Below, in pieces: positions 9,129-18,671 of a DNA stretch of 64,000 nt. Source of the DNA: CAYZPB01 sp964480445 (GTDB lineage Bacteria; Bacillota; Bacilli; Tepidibacillales; Tepidibacillaceae); the NCBI GenBank assembly GCA_964480445.1, contig CAYZPB010000001.1, positions 1-64,000 on the forward strand, written 5' to 3'. The notes beneath the pieces are model-generated. The model was not told where the DNA came from. It was given only the letters and a program-made list of their open reading frames with translations, and did not search any database. A program made the translations under genes and the position numbers. Numbering within the stretch: the first letter of the stretch is position 1; each line of letters starts with the position of its first letter.

Positions 9129-9866
9129 ATGCAAGTTGTTTCAAGAACAGATATTGGAAAAGTAAGGGAAATTAATGAAGATTTTCTGTGGATTAGTTCA
9201 ACTAATGTAGATAATCTTTCGCTTGCAATTATTGCGGATGGTATGGGGGGGCACTTAGCTGGAGAGATAGCAAGCGCAGACGCTACAATCTCGATAGTGA
9301 GGGCGATTCTTAATGGACTAACAGCAGAGGGTGTGACTGGCGAAAATGCGACTCTAATTGAAGAGGCAATTAGTAGCGCAAACACTGAAATTTATTTGCA
9401 CTCACACAGTGATGAAAAGCTCAAAGGCATGGGCACAACAATTGTCCTTGCTCTTTTTAATGAATCAATGGTAACTATTGGTCATATTGGGGATAGTAGA
9501 GCCTATCTCTTTTCTCAAGGAGAGCTTAAACTAAAAACAAGTGACCATACTCTAGTTAATGAGTTATTTGTTAATGATAAAATTACCCGCGAGGAAGTTT
9601 TAAATCACCCGCAGAAGAATGTTCTCACACGTGCACTAGGCACCGATACGGAAGTGAAAATTGATATAAAGGAAATTAGTTGGGGGCAAGGTGAGATAAT
9701 ACTGCTCTGTAGCGATGGCTTAAGTAATACGCTAACACACTTGGAACTTGAAACTTTTATAAGTGAATATCAAGATTCTTTAGATCAGCTAGCTGATAAA
9801 TTAATTGCTGCAGCATTAGAAAAGGGTGGGGAGGATAATATTTCTTTAATCCTCATAAAAAATTAG
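9129..9866 (+). CDS. prpC: PP2C-type Ser/Thr protein phosphatase (PrpC/Stp)
   Basis: A soluble PPM-family phosphatase of 245 aa that opposes the PrkC kinase encoded next door. Metal-binding motifs are visible: the early REINEDF (residues about 13-19), ADGMGGHLAGE (37-47), GHIGDSRAYL (near 117) and the late LCSDGLSN and GGEDNISLILI. GGGGTGATTTT at the end of rlmN supplies the ribosome binding site. The phosphatase-kinase-rsgA order is the classic Bacillota arrangement, and the pair modulates cell wall growth and translation factors in relatives. Confidence 0.96.
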   Translation: MQVVSRTDIGKVREINEDFLWISSTNVDNLSLAIIADGMGGHLAGEIASADATISIVRAILNGLTAEGVTGENATLIEEAISSANTEIYLHSHSDEKLKGMGTTIVLALFNESMVTIGHIGDSRAYLFSQGELKLKTSDHTLVNELFVNDKITREEVLNHPQKNVLTRALGTDTEVKIDIKEISWGQGEIILLCSDGLSNTLTHLELETFISEYQDSLDQLADKLIAAALEKGGEDNISLILIKN

Positions 9867-9897
9867 ATGTTAATGAAAGTAAAGCGTGGTGAAATAG

Positions 9898-11814
9898 ATG
9901 GTTGGTAGAATTTTGGGGAAACGATACAAAATTATTGCAAAAATTGGTAGTGGCGGTATGGCAGACGTCTATTTAGCTATCGATTTAGTAGATAATACTG
10001 AGATAGCGATAAAAGTTCTACATTCGCAGTTGGCCGATGATAATGAGTTAGTTCAGCGATTCCGTCGCGAGGCCGAGGCTGCGACACGCTTAAATCATAA
10101 AAACATAGTAAAAACATATCATATCAAAGAAGAAGACAATACATATTATATTGTGATGGAGTATGTGAAAGGTGATACTGTAAAAGGCATGCTTAATCGT
10201 CAGGGGTATTTGCCTGTCGAAGAAGCGGTTGCAATCACACTACAAGTGATTGATGCTCTTATACATGCCCATCAGAATAAAGTAATCCATCGCGATATAA
10301 AACCACACAATATTTTATATAATAATGGTGAGGTCAAAATAACGGATTTTGGGATAGCGCGAACAATTTCACAGTCAACAATTACGCATACCGGTTCTGT
10401 GCTTGGCTCAATTCATTATCTTTCGCCAGAACAAGCCCGTGGAGGCTGGACAGATGAAAAGACAGATATTTATTCATTGGGGATAGTTTTCTATGAAATG
10501 TTAACAGGGAAGCTACCTTTCTCTGGGGAGACGCCAATTTCAGTAATTTTGAAACATTTAGAGGAAGATTATATTTCTCCACGCGAACTCCGACCAGAGA
10601 TTCCACAGAGCGTGGAGAATGTTATTCGAAAAATGCTTGTAAAAAATCCACGCAATCGCTACAGCTCTGTAGCTGAAGTGAAAATGGATTTAGCGACTGC
10701 TCTAGATTCGGAGCGGTTAAACGAACCAATCTATTACGCAGAACAGGGTTTAATAGATGATGAGGACTATACGATTAAAATACCGACAGTAAATACTCAG
10801 CCGCTTTCGAATAATCGGCAAGAGGCAAATAAGGGCAACTTATTTTTTATCGATCGGAAACAGCGCAAATATCTGTTGTTAATCCTTGCGGCGGTTTTGG
10901 TTATCGCTTTAATTGTCGGTAGTATCTACTTCTTACTAGCTAGTAAGAATGATATAATAACAATGCCAAATCTAATTGATACTGAGTTGGAGGCAGCACT
11001 CGAGATGATCCAGCCATTAGGTGTCGCTTATATAGTAATTGGTGAATCAAGCGATACGGTCGATTCTGGAGTTATTATTAAACAGGAGCCCTTGGCTGAC
11101 ACAATAATCAACTCGTCTTCTGAGATTACTCTGTATGTTAGTACTGGTGTTAAGCATCCTGAAATGCCAGACTTAATTGATAAACAGGAAAATATTGCGC
11201 GTTTTACACTAAGACAATTAGGTGTGAAAGAAGAAAATATTACTATAATTGAGGAGTTTAATGAGTCGGTTGACAAAGGTTTAATTTATAACCAGAGTCC
11301 TTATACTGGGATGAACTTAGATATAAGTAAAACAGAGGTCATCCTCTATATTAGTAAAGGGAGTGATCGCTCCCTGATGCCTGAATTGCACAACGTTTTG
11401 TTGTCTGAAGCGGAAGCTATTCTTTTACAACGAGACATTGTGATTGAAAAAGTTCATCGAGAAATGACTACTGCTGTAGAAAAAGGAAGAATCTTTAGAC
11501 AGGAACCATTTAAGGCGGGGGACGAAATTTCTGTAAACGATAAAGTCACACTTTATGTTAGTGACGGTTATCCAGAGGAAGTTAATCGCGTCGCAGATAA
11601 AGTTAATGTTACATTAGTTGGCTCAGAGTATAATCAGGTACGCATCGAAATCTATGATTCACGTTATCGTAATATTGAATATATTAATGAAAGAATTAGA
11701 GGGGACAAAGAATATTCAGTCGAGCTTATTTTACTACCAGATGATATTGGTACGATAACAGTCTATGTAAATAATAAAGTCTATCTAACGAGGACTGTTG
11801 ATTATAATCATTAG
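9898..11814 (+). CDS. prkC: Membrane Ser/Thr protein kinase with PASTA repeats (PrkC/Stk1)
   Basis: A 638-residue PknB-type kinase. The cytoplasmic kinase domain (about 8-270) has glycine loop GSGGMADV (17-24), ATP lysine K39, HRDIKPHN (131-138), DFG at 150-152 and activation-loop threonines in TITHTG. A single transmembrane helix lies at about 325-348. Three extracellular PASTA repeats follow (roughly 352-420, 421-491, 492-562), of the kind that bind muropeptides or lipid II, then a short beta-rich tail to 638. The kinase senses wall state; prpC lies 31 bp upstream and rsgA 9 bp downstream. Confidence 0.97.
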   Translation: MVGRILGKRYKIIAKIGSGGMADVYLAIDLVDNTEIAIKVLHSQLADDNELVQRFRREAEAATRLNHKNIVKTYHIKEEDNTYYIVMEYVKGDTVKGMLNRQGYLPVEEAVAITLQVIDALIHAHQNKVIHRDIKPHNILYNNGEVKITDFGIARTISQSTITHTGSVLGSIHYLSPEQARGGWTDEKTDIYSLGIVFYEMLTGKLPFSGETPISVILKHLEEDYISPRELRPEIPQSVENVIRKMLVKNPRNRYSSVAEVKMDLATALDSERLNEPIYYAEQGLIDDEDYTIKIPTVNTQPLSNNRQEANKGNLFFIDRKQRKYLLLILAAVLVIALIVGSIYFLLASKNDIITMPNLIDTELEAALEMIQPLGVAYIVIGESSDTVDSGVIIKQEPLADTIINSSSEITLYVSTGVKHPEMPDLIDKQENIARFTLRQLGVKEENITIIEEFNESVDKGLIYNQSPYTGMNLDISKTEVILYISKGSDRSLMPELHNVLLSEAEAILLQRDIVIEKVHREMTTAVEKGRIFRQEPFKAGDEISVNDKVTLYVSDGYPEEVNRVADKVNVTLVGSEYNQVRIEIYDSRYRNIEYINERIRGDKEYSVELILLPDDIGTITVYVNNKVYLTRTVDYNH

Positions 11815-11823
11815 GAGTGTGTA

Positions 11824-12705
11824 ATGTTAAAAGGACAAATTATACGTGCACTTAGTAGTTTTTATTATATTAAGTCTGGACAAGAAGTTTATGAATCTAG
11901 GGCAAGAGGCCTCATTAAATTGCGAGAGCAGATGCCACTTGTAGGTGATTATGTCGAATTTAGCTTAACAGATAACAATGTTGGTGTAATTTCAGAAATC
12001 TTGCCACGGAAGAATGAACTTAAGCGACCAGCAATTAGTAATGTTGATCAAGTGCTTGTGGTTATCTCTGTTGTGGACCCTGCAATAAGTACTTCGGCTC
12101 TCGATAAGTTTATTATCCATATTGAACAAGCTAAAATTCCAATTATTCTCTGCTTTACTAAGTTAGATTTATTAAAGGATAGGCAGGCAGTTGATGACGT
12201 AATTAATGTATACAAAAGTATCGGTTACCAGACATTTGTGGCAGATTTTTCTACAAGAGACTTGAAACCATTAAAAGAATTGTTAGCCGATAAAACAACA
12301 GTTTTGGCAGGCCAATCTGGTGTTGGAAAATCTACTTTGCTCAATCGATTGATACTTGAGGCTGAAGCAAATGTTGGTGATGTCAGCAAACGCTTAGGAA
12401 GAGGCAAGCAGACAACTCGTGAAGTCCAATTATATATGATTCCATCTGGCGGAATGATCGCGGATACACCCGGTTTTAGCCAGCTTGACTTTAGTGGTAT
12501 TGAAATTGAAGATTTAAGTAGTTTATTTATTGAGTTCGCAACTTATGCTGAAAACTGTCGGTTTCGTGGTTGCAAACACCATAATGAACCAGGCTGTGGA
12601 GTTAAGGCAGCGGTTAAAAACGAGGAAATTCAGGCATGGCGTTACGAACATTATTTGAGCTTTCTGAACGAAATTATTATACGTGATGAACAGAAATGGA
12701 GGTAA
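11824..12705 (+). CDS. rsgA: Ribosome small subunit-dependent GTPase A
   Basis: RsgA/YloQ (293 aa) is a circularly permuted GTPase that checks late 30S assembly. The order seen is an N-terminal OB fold (1-70), the G4-like TKLD (near 112), the P-loop GQSGVGKST (163-171), DTPGF (G3), and a C-terminal zinc-binding helix domain with CRFRGCKHHNEPGC near 244-257. It lies directly after prkC (9 bp) and just before rpe, as in most Bacillota, and is a known PrkC substrate in B. subtilis. Confidence 0.97.
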   Translation: MLKGQIIRALSSFYYIKSGQEVYESRARGLIKLREQMPLVGDYVEFSLTDNNVGVISEILPRKNELKRPAISNVDQVLVVISVVDPAISTSALDKFIIHIEQAKIPIILCFTKLDLLKDRQAVDDVINVYKSIGYQTFVADFSTRDLKPLKELLADKTTVLAGQSGVGKSTLLNRLILEAEANVGDVSKRLGRGKQTTREVQLYMIPSGGMIADTPGFSQLDFSGIEIEDLSSLFIEFATYAENCRFRGCKHHNEPGCGVKAAVKNEEIQAWRYEHYLSFLNEIIIRDEQKWR

Positions 12706-12709
12706 AATT

Positions 12710-13375
12710 ATGGTTAAGATAGCACCGTCGATTTTGTCAGCGAATTTTGCGGTTTTATCGGAAGAAATCAGAACAATTGAGATTGCAGAGGCTGATATGT
12801 TACATATAGATGTTATGGATGGACATTTCGTACCTAACATAACGATTGGCCCAATAGTTGTTGAGGCGATAAGACCAATTACGAGTATCGTCCTAGATGT
12901 TCATTTAATGATTGAAAATCCAGAACGTTATATAGAGGTCTTTGCTAATGCTGGTGCCGATATTATTTCAATCCATCCTGAAACGACACATCACTTACAT
13001 CGTGCAATTCATATGATAAAAAGTTTTGGAGTCAATACTGCCTGCGCGCTGAACCCAGCGACACCTCTATCGGCAATCGAGAATATATTAGAAGATCTTG
13101 ATATGGTTCTGATAATGAGCGTAAACCCTGGTTTTGGCGGTCAAGAGTTTATTCCGAGCTCTTTAGGTAAAATAAGACAATTAAAAGAAATGATTGAGGA
13201 ACGCAAGCTTGCCACCTTAATTCAAGTCGATGGAGGAATAAATGAATTTACTGCTAGGCAGGCTGTGGCGGCTGGGGCCGATATACTAGTTGCAGGTTCC
13301 TATATTTTCGGTCACGATGACCGCAGCGTGGCGATAGCTAACTTAAAGAATAGCTATCATAAGGGTAGCGTATAA
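12710..13375 (+). CDS. rpe: Ribulose-phosphate 3-epimerase
   Basis: Rpe (221 aa, standard length) interconverts ribulose-5-phosphate and xylulose-5-phosphate in the pentose phosphate pathway. The TIM barrel shows KIAPSILSANFA, HIDVMDGHFVPN (metal histidine and catalytic aspartate), LDVHLMIENPE, MSVNPGFGGQ and the phosphate-binding VDGGIN and AGSYIF. ATG 12710 is chosen because GGAGGTAAAATT is ideally placed; an upstream in-frame ATG at 12683 would overlap rsgA. This is the last gene of the conserved first block; the usual downstream neighbours (rpmB and others) are missing. Confidence 0.96.
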   Translation: MVKIAPSILSANFAVLSEEIRTIEIAEADMLHIDVMDGHFVPNITIGPIVVEAIRPITSIVLDVHLMIENPERYIEVFANAGADIISIHPETTHHLHRAIHMIKSFGVNTACALNPATPLSAIENILEDLDMVLIMSVNPGFGGQEFIPSSLGKIRQLKEMIEERKLATLIQVDGGINEFTARQAVAAGADILVAGSYIFGHDDRSVAIANLKNSYHKGSV

Positions 13376-13443
13376 TAAAAAATAGAAGCTTACTAAGGCG
13401 TTTCTAAATTGCAATGGAATGTTTAATGAGAGGAGAGAGAAGG

Positions 13444-14337
13444 ATGAAAATTACTGAAATGTTTGCTAAAAATAGTCCTGTTATCTCTTTTGAAGTTTTT
13501 CCACCAAAAAGTGATTCTGGTATCGAGACAATTTATCAGACGATTGATCAACTGATTCCATTAGAACCTGATTATATTAGTGTTACCTATGGAGCGGCAG
13601 GAAGTACAAACTGCCAAAACACAATTGAGATAGCCTCATATATAAAGAATAAGTGGAATGTGGAGTCTGTTGCTCATCTAACTTGCATAAACTCTTCAAA
13701 AGAAATTATCGAGCAGGTATTATCGAGAATAAAGGAAGAAAACATCGAGAATATTTTAGCATTGCGTGGAGACATGCCACAAGATGTGCCTATAGAAAAG
13801 ATTAATAGACGCGATTTTACATATGCAACTGATTTAATTAAATATTTGAAAAGTGAGCATGATTTTGCGATTAGTGGGGCCTGCTATCCAGAGGGACATA
13901 TTGAAACGCGCAATATCGATTTAGAATTACAGCATTTACGGCAAAAGGTTGATGCGGGGGCATCGTACTTGATAACGCAATTGTTCTTTGATAATGCAGA
14001 TTTTTTCGACTTTCTTGCAAGGGTTCGTGCTGAGGGTATCTCAGTCCCAGTTCAGGCAGGTATTATGCCGGTACTTAATAATAGACAGATTAAGCGAATA
14101 ACTGAGCTGTGTGGTGCACGGATTCCAGCTGAGCTTGAGGAAGCAATAAATAAATATGAGGATGATTCAGAACAACTTGCACAAATCGGAATTGATTATT
14201 CTGCTAACCAAATTATTGAATTAATCAGTAGTGGTGTAGACGGTGTCCATATTTATACGATGAATAGGCCTGAGGTTGCTAAGCAGATTATGGAGCGGAT
14301 TAACCAATATTTGGCTAAAAGAGGCAACTCCCTATAA
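13444..14337 (+). CDS. metF: 5,10-methylenetetrahydrofolate reductase
   Basis: MetF (297 aa) reduces methylene-THF to methyl-THF with NAD(P)H, using FAD. The TIM barrel begins ISFEVFPPKS with the catalytic glutamate, followed by VTYGAAGS, HLTCIN, ILALRGD and AISGACYPEGH. The C-terminal part has QLFFDN and GIMPVLN. ATG 13444 follows GAGGAGAGAGAAGG; an in-frame ATG 30 bases earlier lacks such a site. It starts a three-gene methionine module: it makes the methyl-THF that MetH, two genes on, consumes. No SAM riboswitch or T-box is visible in the 68 bp upstream. Confidence 0.95.
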   Translation: MKITEMFAKNSPVISFEVFPPKSDSGIETIYQTIDQLIPLEPDYISVTYGAAGSTNCQNTIEIASYIKNKWNVESVAHLTCINSSKEIIEQVLSRIKEENIENILALRGDMPQDVPIEKINRRDFTYATDLIKYLKSEHDFAISGACYPEGHIETRNIDLELQHLRQKVDAGASYLITQLFFDNADFFDFLARVRAEGISVPVQAGIMPVLNNRQIKRITELCGARIPAELEEAINKYEDDSEQLAQIGIDYSANQIIELISSGVDGVHIYTMNRPEVAKQIMERINQYLAKRGNSL

Positions 14338-14349
14338 GAAGGTGAGACA

Positions 14350-15018
14350 GTGATTATTAAAAAAGATGAGGTGCTACGCTATTTAGGTTATAATGCTCAG
14401 CCGATATCAGACGCATTAAATGCTTTAATAATAGAAATAATTGACGAGGCTAGTGTGTTAGCGCGACCTAATTATACCCACAAAAAATTTGCAATCCAAA
14501 TAGCTGATAATAAAGTCAATCTATTAGAAACGAGTTACAGTCTTCATGGTTCAGATATTGTAAATCACCTTAGAAACTCAGTTTACTGCACTATTATAGC
14601 AACTACTATTGGTATTACGATTGAACAACGAATAAATTATTATAATAAGTTTGATTTAACTAAGGCATTGATTCTTGATGCTTGCGGCACTGTAGCAGTT
14701 GAGAGCTACACAGACCAGGTACAAGAATTAGTTCGTATCGAGGCTGATGAGCTTGGCTATGGCATTACCTATCGCTATAGTCCAGGTTATGGCGATCTAC
14801 CAATTACTAGCCAACAGATAATTGCTAGACTATTGGAAACTGAGAAAAAAATTGGCTTAACTGTAACTGCGGATAATGTTTTGTTGCCGCGTAAATCAGT
14901 AACAGCAATTATTGGCTACCAGGATCGAACGATTGTTAATCAAATTCAAAAATGTGACACTTGTAGTAGCCGTATGTTTTGTAAGTTTGCAAAGGAGGGC
15001 GGATATTGTGGCAGGTAA
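14350..15018 (+). CDS. Stand-alone MetH reactivation (SAM-binding activation) domain protein
   Basis: A 222-residue protein resembling the C-terminal reactivation domain of cobalamin-dependent methionine synthase, encoded as a separate gene. The diagnostic SAM-binding segment YRYSPGYGDLP is near residues 139-149, and a phosphate/helix segment LLPRKSVTAIIGY follows. The tail carries cysteines (CDTCSSRMFC, then GGYCGR), as in free-standing versions such as the Thermotoga type. In family terms it reductively re-methylates oxidised cob(II)alamin on MetH with SAM. It starts at GTG 14350 after AAGGTGAG and overlaps metH by 11 bases, which supports a functional pairing. Confidence 0.88.
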   Translation: MIIKKDEVLRYLGYNAQPISDALNALIIEIIDEASVLARPNYTHKKFAIQIADNKVNLLETSYSLHGSDIVNHLRNSVYCTIIATTIGITIEQRINYYNKFDLTKALILDACGTVAVESYTDQVQELVRIEADELGYGITYRYSPGYGDLPITSQQIIARLLETEKKIGLTVTADNVLLPRKSVTAIIGYQDRTIVNQIQKCDTCSSRMFCKFAKEGGYCGR

Positions 15019-17389
15019 TAAATTTAGTAAGCTTCTTAACAAGGGTGCCCTGATAATTTGGGATGGTGCAATGGGAACGATGCTTCAGGAGTTGGGGCTG
15101 GCGGCTGGGGAACTACCAGAGATCTACAATATACTTTATCCGGAAAAAATTGTTGCAATACATAAACAATATCTTGATGCAGGAGCGCAAGTGCTCACTA
15201 CAAATACTTTTGGGGCAAATCGTCTGAAGCTAGCTGGTTCGGGTTATACAGTTGAGCAGATTATAGTTGCCGCTGTAAGCAATGCTCAAGCGGCAACTGG
15301 TGATAAGTGTGTAGCCTTAGACATTGGACCCTTAGGACAGCTTTTAGAGCCGTTAGGGACGCTTTCTTTTGCTGAAGCCTACGACCTTTTTAAGGAACAG
15401 GCGATTATTGGTGAACGTGCTGGTGTCGATTTAGTAATTATTGAGACGATTGCAGATTTATACGAAGCGAAAGCGGCAATCTTAGCTGTTAAAGAGAATA
15501 CTAAGCTTCCTGTTATCTGCACTATGACTTTTGAATTAGATGGACGCACCTATACAGGGACAGATGTTCCTTCTATGGTTACCCTGCTTTCTGGCTTAGG
15601 AGTAGATGCTTTAGGAATAAATTGTTCATTAGGGCCCGTTGAGTTGTTACCGCTGGTTGAAACGGTGCTTGAATACTCTCGACTCCCCGTAATGGTTCAG
15701 GCAAATGCTGGGCTACCCAAAATTATTAATGGTGAGACAGTTTACCAAATAACCCCAAGCGAGTATCTCGAAGCAGTAGAACAAATGATTGTCGCAGGTG
15801 TTCAATTAATTGGTGGTTGCTGTGGAACGACAGATAGCTTTATTAAGCAAATTGTTAATAAATTAAAGGGATATAAACAGACTTTTGCGCTGCCTGATGC
15901 GCGAACAGCAGTTTGTTCTGCTTCTAAAACGGTTTTTCTTGATGAAGGGGTAAGGGTTATTGGTGAAAGAATTAATCCGACTGGGAAAAAACGTTTTCAA
16001 GAGGCCCTAAGAAATAGGGAGATTGACTATGTTTTAAATGAGGCAATCTTACAAAAAGAAGCTGGTGCTGACATTCTTGATATTAATCTTGGCTTGCCAG
16101 GAATTGATGAGCAGCAAATAATGGTTGAGGTCTTAAAAGAAATTCAAGCGATAAGCAATATTCCCTTACAGATCGATAGCTCAGATTATTCAGTGATTGA
16201 AGCTGCGGCGCGAAATTATAATGGAATTCCGTTAATTAACTCGGTTAATGGTAGTGAAGAATCGATGTCCAATATTTTTCCGATTGTTGCCAAATATGGG
16301 GCGGCAGTCATTGCTCTAACACTAGATGAGAAGGGGATACCAAACACTGCAGAAGAGCGATTTGCTATTGCCAAAAGGATTGTAGATCGTGCTCGCGAGT
16401 ACGGTATAGCAAAGGAAAGGGTCATTATTGATTCGCTCGTTTTAACAGCGTCAGCCCAACAAAATATGGTTATGGAGACAATTAAAACGATTAGACTAGT
16501 TCGAGAAGAGCTTGGAATATTAACGAGTTTAGGTGTGAGTAATGTCTCATTTGGTTTACCGAATCGTGCTCTTTTAAATCAGACTTTTCTAACGATGGCA
16601 CTTAATCAAGGTCTAAACCTACCAATCATTAATCCTTTAGATAAAAATATTATGGATACAATTATGGCTTATAACGTTTTAACTGGTGAGGATATGGATG
16701 CCGTCGAATTTATAGCAGCACAATCTAAACTTCCTGTTAGCCAACATGCTGCTGTGCTAGAAGATCGAGATCGTACTCTTGTCGACTTGATAATTAAGGG
16801 CTTAAAAGAGGATGCTGCAGCAAAAACACGAGAACTTTTGCAGGAGCTAGAACCCTTAGAGATAGTAAATGAACATATTATAAAAGCTTTAGATATAGTT
16901 GGAAAGCAATATGAAAACGATGAAATTTTCCTGCCACAATTAATTCAGGCGGCAGAAGCAGTAAAGCGGTCTTTTGTGCTTATAAAGGAAAAAATGGAGT
17001 CAACTGGTGAGAATCAGGTAACAAAAGGAATCATTGTCCTTGCAACTGTAAAGGGTGATGTGCACGATATAGGCAAGAATATTGTGAAAGTTTTACTGGA
17101 AAACTATGGCTATGAGGTAATCGATCTAGGGAAAGACGTCCCGATTACATTGGTTGTAGAGACTGCGAAGGAGAGCGGTGCTAAGTTAGTTGGTTTAAGC
17201 GCATTAATGACGACAACCGTAAAAAATATGGAAGAAACAATCACGGCGCTTCGGGATAGTGTAGCAACTTGTAAGGTTATTGTTGGTGGTGCTGTTTTGA
17301 CCGAAGAATATGCACAGATGATCGGTGCTGACTATTATGCTAAGGATGCACAAGACGCTGTAAGGACCGCACGCGAAATTTATAAATAG
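15008..17389 (+). CDS. metH: Cobalamin-dependent methionine synthase lacking the fused reactivation domain
   Basis: MetH (793 aa) transfers a methyl group from methyl-THF through cobalamin to homocysteine. The homocysteine domain (about 1-300) binds zinc through C206 (INCSLG) and C271/C272 (GGCCGTT). The pterin domain (about 312-570) begins VRVIGERINPTGKK. The B12 cap and Rossmann domains follow, with DVHDIGKN carrying the cobalt-ligand histidine. It ends there, without the roughly 330-residue SAM domain of E. coli MetH, which the previous gene supplies. GTG 15008 is preferred: AAAGGAGGG lies about 8 bases upstream. A terminator follows. Confidence 0.95.
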   Translation: MAGNKFSKLLNKGALIIWDGAMGTMLQELGLAAGELPEIYNILYPEKIVAIHKQYLDAGAQVLTTNTFGANRLKLAGSGYTVEQIIVAAVSNAQAATGDKCVALDIGPLGQLLEPLGTLSFAEAYDLFKEQAIIGERAGVDLVIIETIADLYEAKAAILAVKENTKLPVICTMTFELDGRTYTGTDVPSMVTLLSGLGVDALGINCSLGPVELLPLVETVLEYSRLPVMVQANAGLPKIINGETVYQITPSEYLEAVEQMIVAGVQLIGGCCGTTDSFIKQIVNKLKGYKQTFALPDARTAVCSASKTVFLDEGVRVIGERINPTGKKRFQEALRNREIDYVLNEAILQKEAGADILDINLGLPGIDEQQIMVEVLKEIQAISNIPLQIDSSDYSVIEAAARNYNGIPLINSVNGSEESMSNIFPIVAKYGAAVIALTLDEKGIPNTAEERFAIAKRIVDRAREYGIAKERVIIDSLVLTASAQQNMVMETIKTIRLVREELGILTSLGVSNVSFGLPNRALLNQTFLTMALNQGLNLPIINPLDKNIMDTIMAYNVLTGEDMDAVEFIAAQSKLPVSQHAAVLEDRDRTLVDLIIKGLKEDAAAKTRELLQELEPLEIVNEHIIKALDIVGKQYENDEIFLPQLIQAAEAVKRSFVLIKEKMESTGENQVTKGIIVLATVKGDVHDIGKNIVKVLLENYGYEVIDLGKDVPITLVVETAKESGAKLVGLSALMTTTVKNMEETITALRDSVATCKVIVGGAVLTEEYAQMIGADYYAKDAQDAVRTAREIYK

Positions 17390-17411
17390 TAGAGATGACT
17401 ATAAGAAAATT

Positions 17412-17440
17412 AACTACCTTATTATAAAGGTAGTTTTCTA
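17412..17440 (+). terminator. Rho-independent terminator after metH
   Basis: A perfect 9-bp stem AACTACCTT / AAGGTAGTT with a 6-base loop, followed by TTCTATT. It lies 23 bases after the metH stop and before the promoter of the pilus cluster, so it separates the methionine module from that cluster. Confidence 0.8.
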
Positions 17441-17470
17441 TTAATTATTATAGAAAATAATGGAAAGGTA

Positions 17471-17499
17471 GTGACAAAATGTAAGTTGTGAGTTATAAT
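17471..17499 (+). promoter_or_regulatory. Putative sigma-A promoter for the Tad/Flp pilus cluster
   Basis: GTGACA (17471-17476), a 17-base spacer and a perfect TATAAT (17494-17499). It lies 42 bases before the first pilus gene and just after the metH terminator, the position expected for an operon promoter. Confidence 0.65.
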
Positions 17500-17540
17500 A
17501 TTAGCAAATACTGGTAAATTTGTAATCTTGTAGAGGTGCT

Positions 17541-18671
17541 ATGATTAAAATTAAGTTGATTTTAGTTGATTCAGATCTTGAGTATTTGTCTAGATTTTCA
17601 AGATATATCAGAGATTCAGAATATCGTCGAATATTTTCAGTGAAACTTTTTACGGATATAGATTTACTGCAAAGGTATCTTGAAAATATTAATGAACTTT
17701 CAATACTCTGCTTCGTAGATGATTGGCTAATGCTAGCTGATATAAAAAACAAGTATCTTACAAAAATTATCCTTAGTAGTCGAAATATGGTTTTAGATGA
17801 GGATAGCACCAATATAGTGATTTATAAGTTTCAACCGTTAAATTTAATAATGGCAGCAATTTACTCCTCCTACCTCGATAAGAATGCATCTCATCTTAAC
17901 AATCCGAATAAGAATGCCACAAAAATTATCACGATTACTGCCGCTAGTGGCGATTACCACCAGAATGAGTTTTCATTGCTATTAGCGAAACAGCTTGCAG
18001 GCATGCAAAGTAAGGTCTTTTATTTGAATTTGGAAGCAGTTAATTCGCTCGATTATTTTTTGCCTATAAGTCAGAGTTATGATTTATCTAAAATAATCTA
18101 TCATTTAAAAAAGCAACCAGAAAAAATAGCTGCTTACATAGAAAAATATAAAAAAGAAGAATCTAATTTTATTTTTGATTATTTTGAAAGAGTGCAACAT
18201 ATCAACGATTTGTTTGAAATCGATAAACTCGACTTAATCAATTTATTTATTGGTTTTAAGAAGCTTGATATATACGATTACATAATTGTTTTATTAGATT
18301 CAGCAGTAGGGGAACCAAATCTAACGGCTATGAGTGAGGCGGATTATCGATTAATGCTTGTTGGAAACAATCAATATTCTTTTGGTAGGGCTCTGTTGAT
18401 AGAAGATTATTTATCAAGGTCCTTAGGTGAGGGAAAAATAAATCTCGACTATGTGTTAGTGAAAGAAACTGATGCTGAGCAACAACTTGGAAAAGAGACC
18501 AATAAAATTTCATTTGTCGGCTATGTGGTTGGCGACGACAGGAAAAGAGAGCTGAACTTGGTAAACACAGGTAATTATTTTGCAGGCTTAGAGCTGTATT
18601 TGAATAAGTTTACTAAGCAATTAGTTAATATTAAAGAAAAGGAGGAATCCATATGGAGAGACAGCATGTGA
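17541..18671 (+). CDS. TadZ/CpaE-like pilus assembly protein with degenerate ATPase domain
   Basis: A 376-residue protein at the head of the pilus cluster. Residues about 1-115 resemble a receiver-like fold (KLILVDSDLEYLSRF), and about 125-360 a ParA/MinD-like fold (ITITAASGDYHQNEFSLLLA, YDYIIVLLDSAVGEPNLTAMSEADYRLMLVGN). This is the CpaE/TadZ layout, a family that localises Tad pilus machines at the membrane or pole. The expected P-loop GGxGKT is replaced by ASGDYHQNE, so ATP binding is doubtful. The 3' end overlaps the next gene by 19 bases. Sequence divergence is high, and the family call rests partly on context. Confidence 0.7.
   Translation: MIKIKLILVDSDLEYLSRFSRYIRDSEYRRIFSVKLFTDIDLLQRYLENINELSILCFVDDWLMLADIKNKYLTKIILSSRNMVLDEDSTNIVIYKFQPLNLIMAAIYSSYLDKNASHLNNPNKNATKIITITAASGDYHQNEFSLLLAKQLAGMQSKVFYLNLEAVNSLDYFLPISQSYDLSKIIYHLKKQPEKIAAYIEKYKKEESNFIFDYFERVQHINDLFEIDKLDLINLFIGFKKLDIYDYIIVLLDSAVGEPNLTAMSEADYRLMLVGNNQYSFGRALLIEDYLSRSLGEGKINLDYVLVKETDAEQQLGKETNKISFVGYVVGDDRKRELNLVNTGNYFAGLELYLNKFTKQLVNIKEKEESIWRDSM

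Noticed and set aside
13376..13443. Possible SAM riboswitch or T-box before metF
   Set aside because: The gap is only 68 bp and holds no recognisable riboswitch core or terminator, just a weak AGAAGC/GTTTCT pairing.
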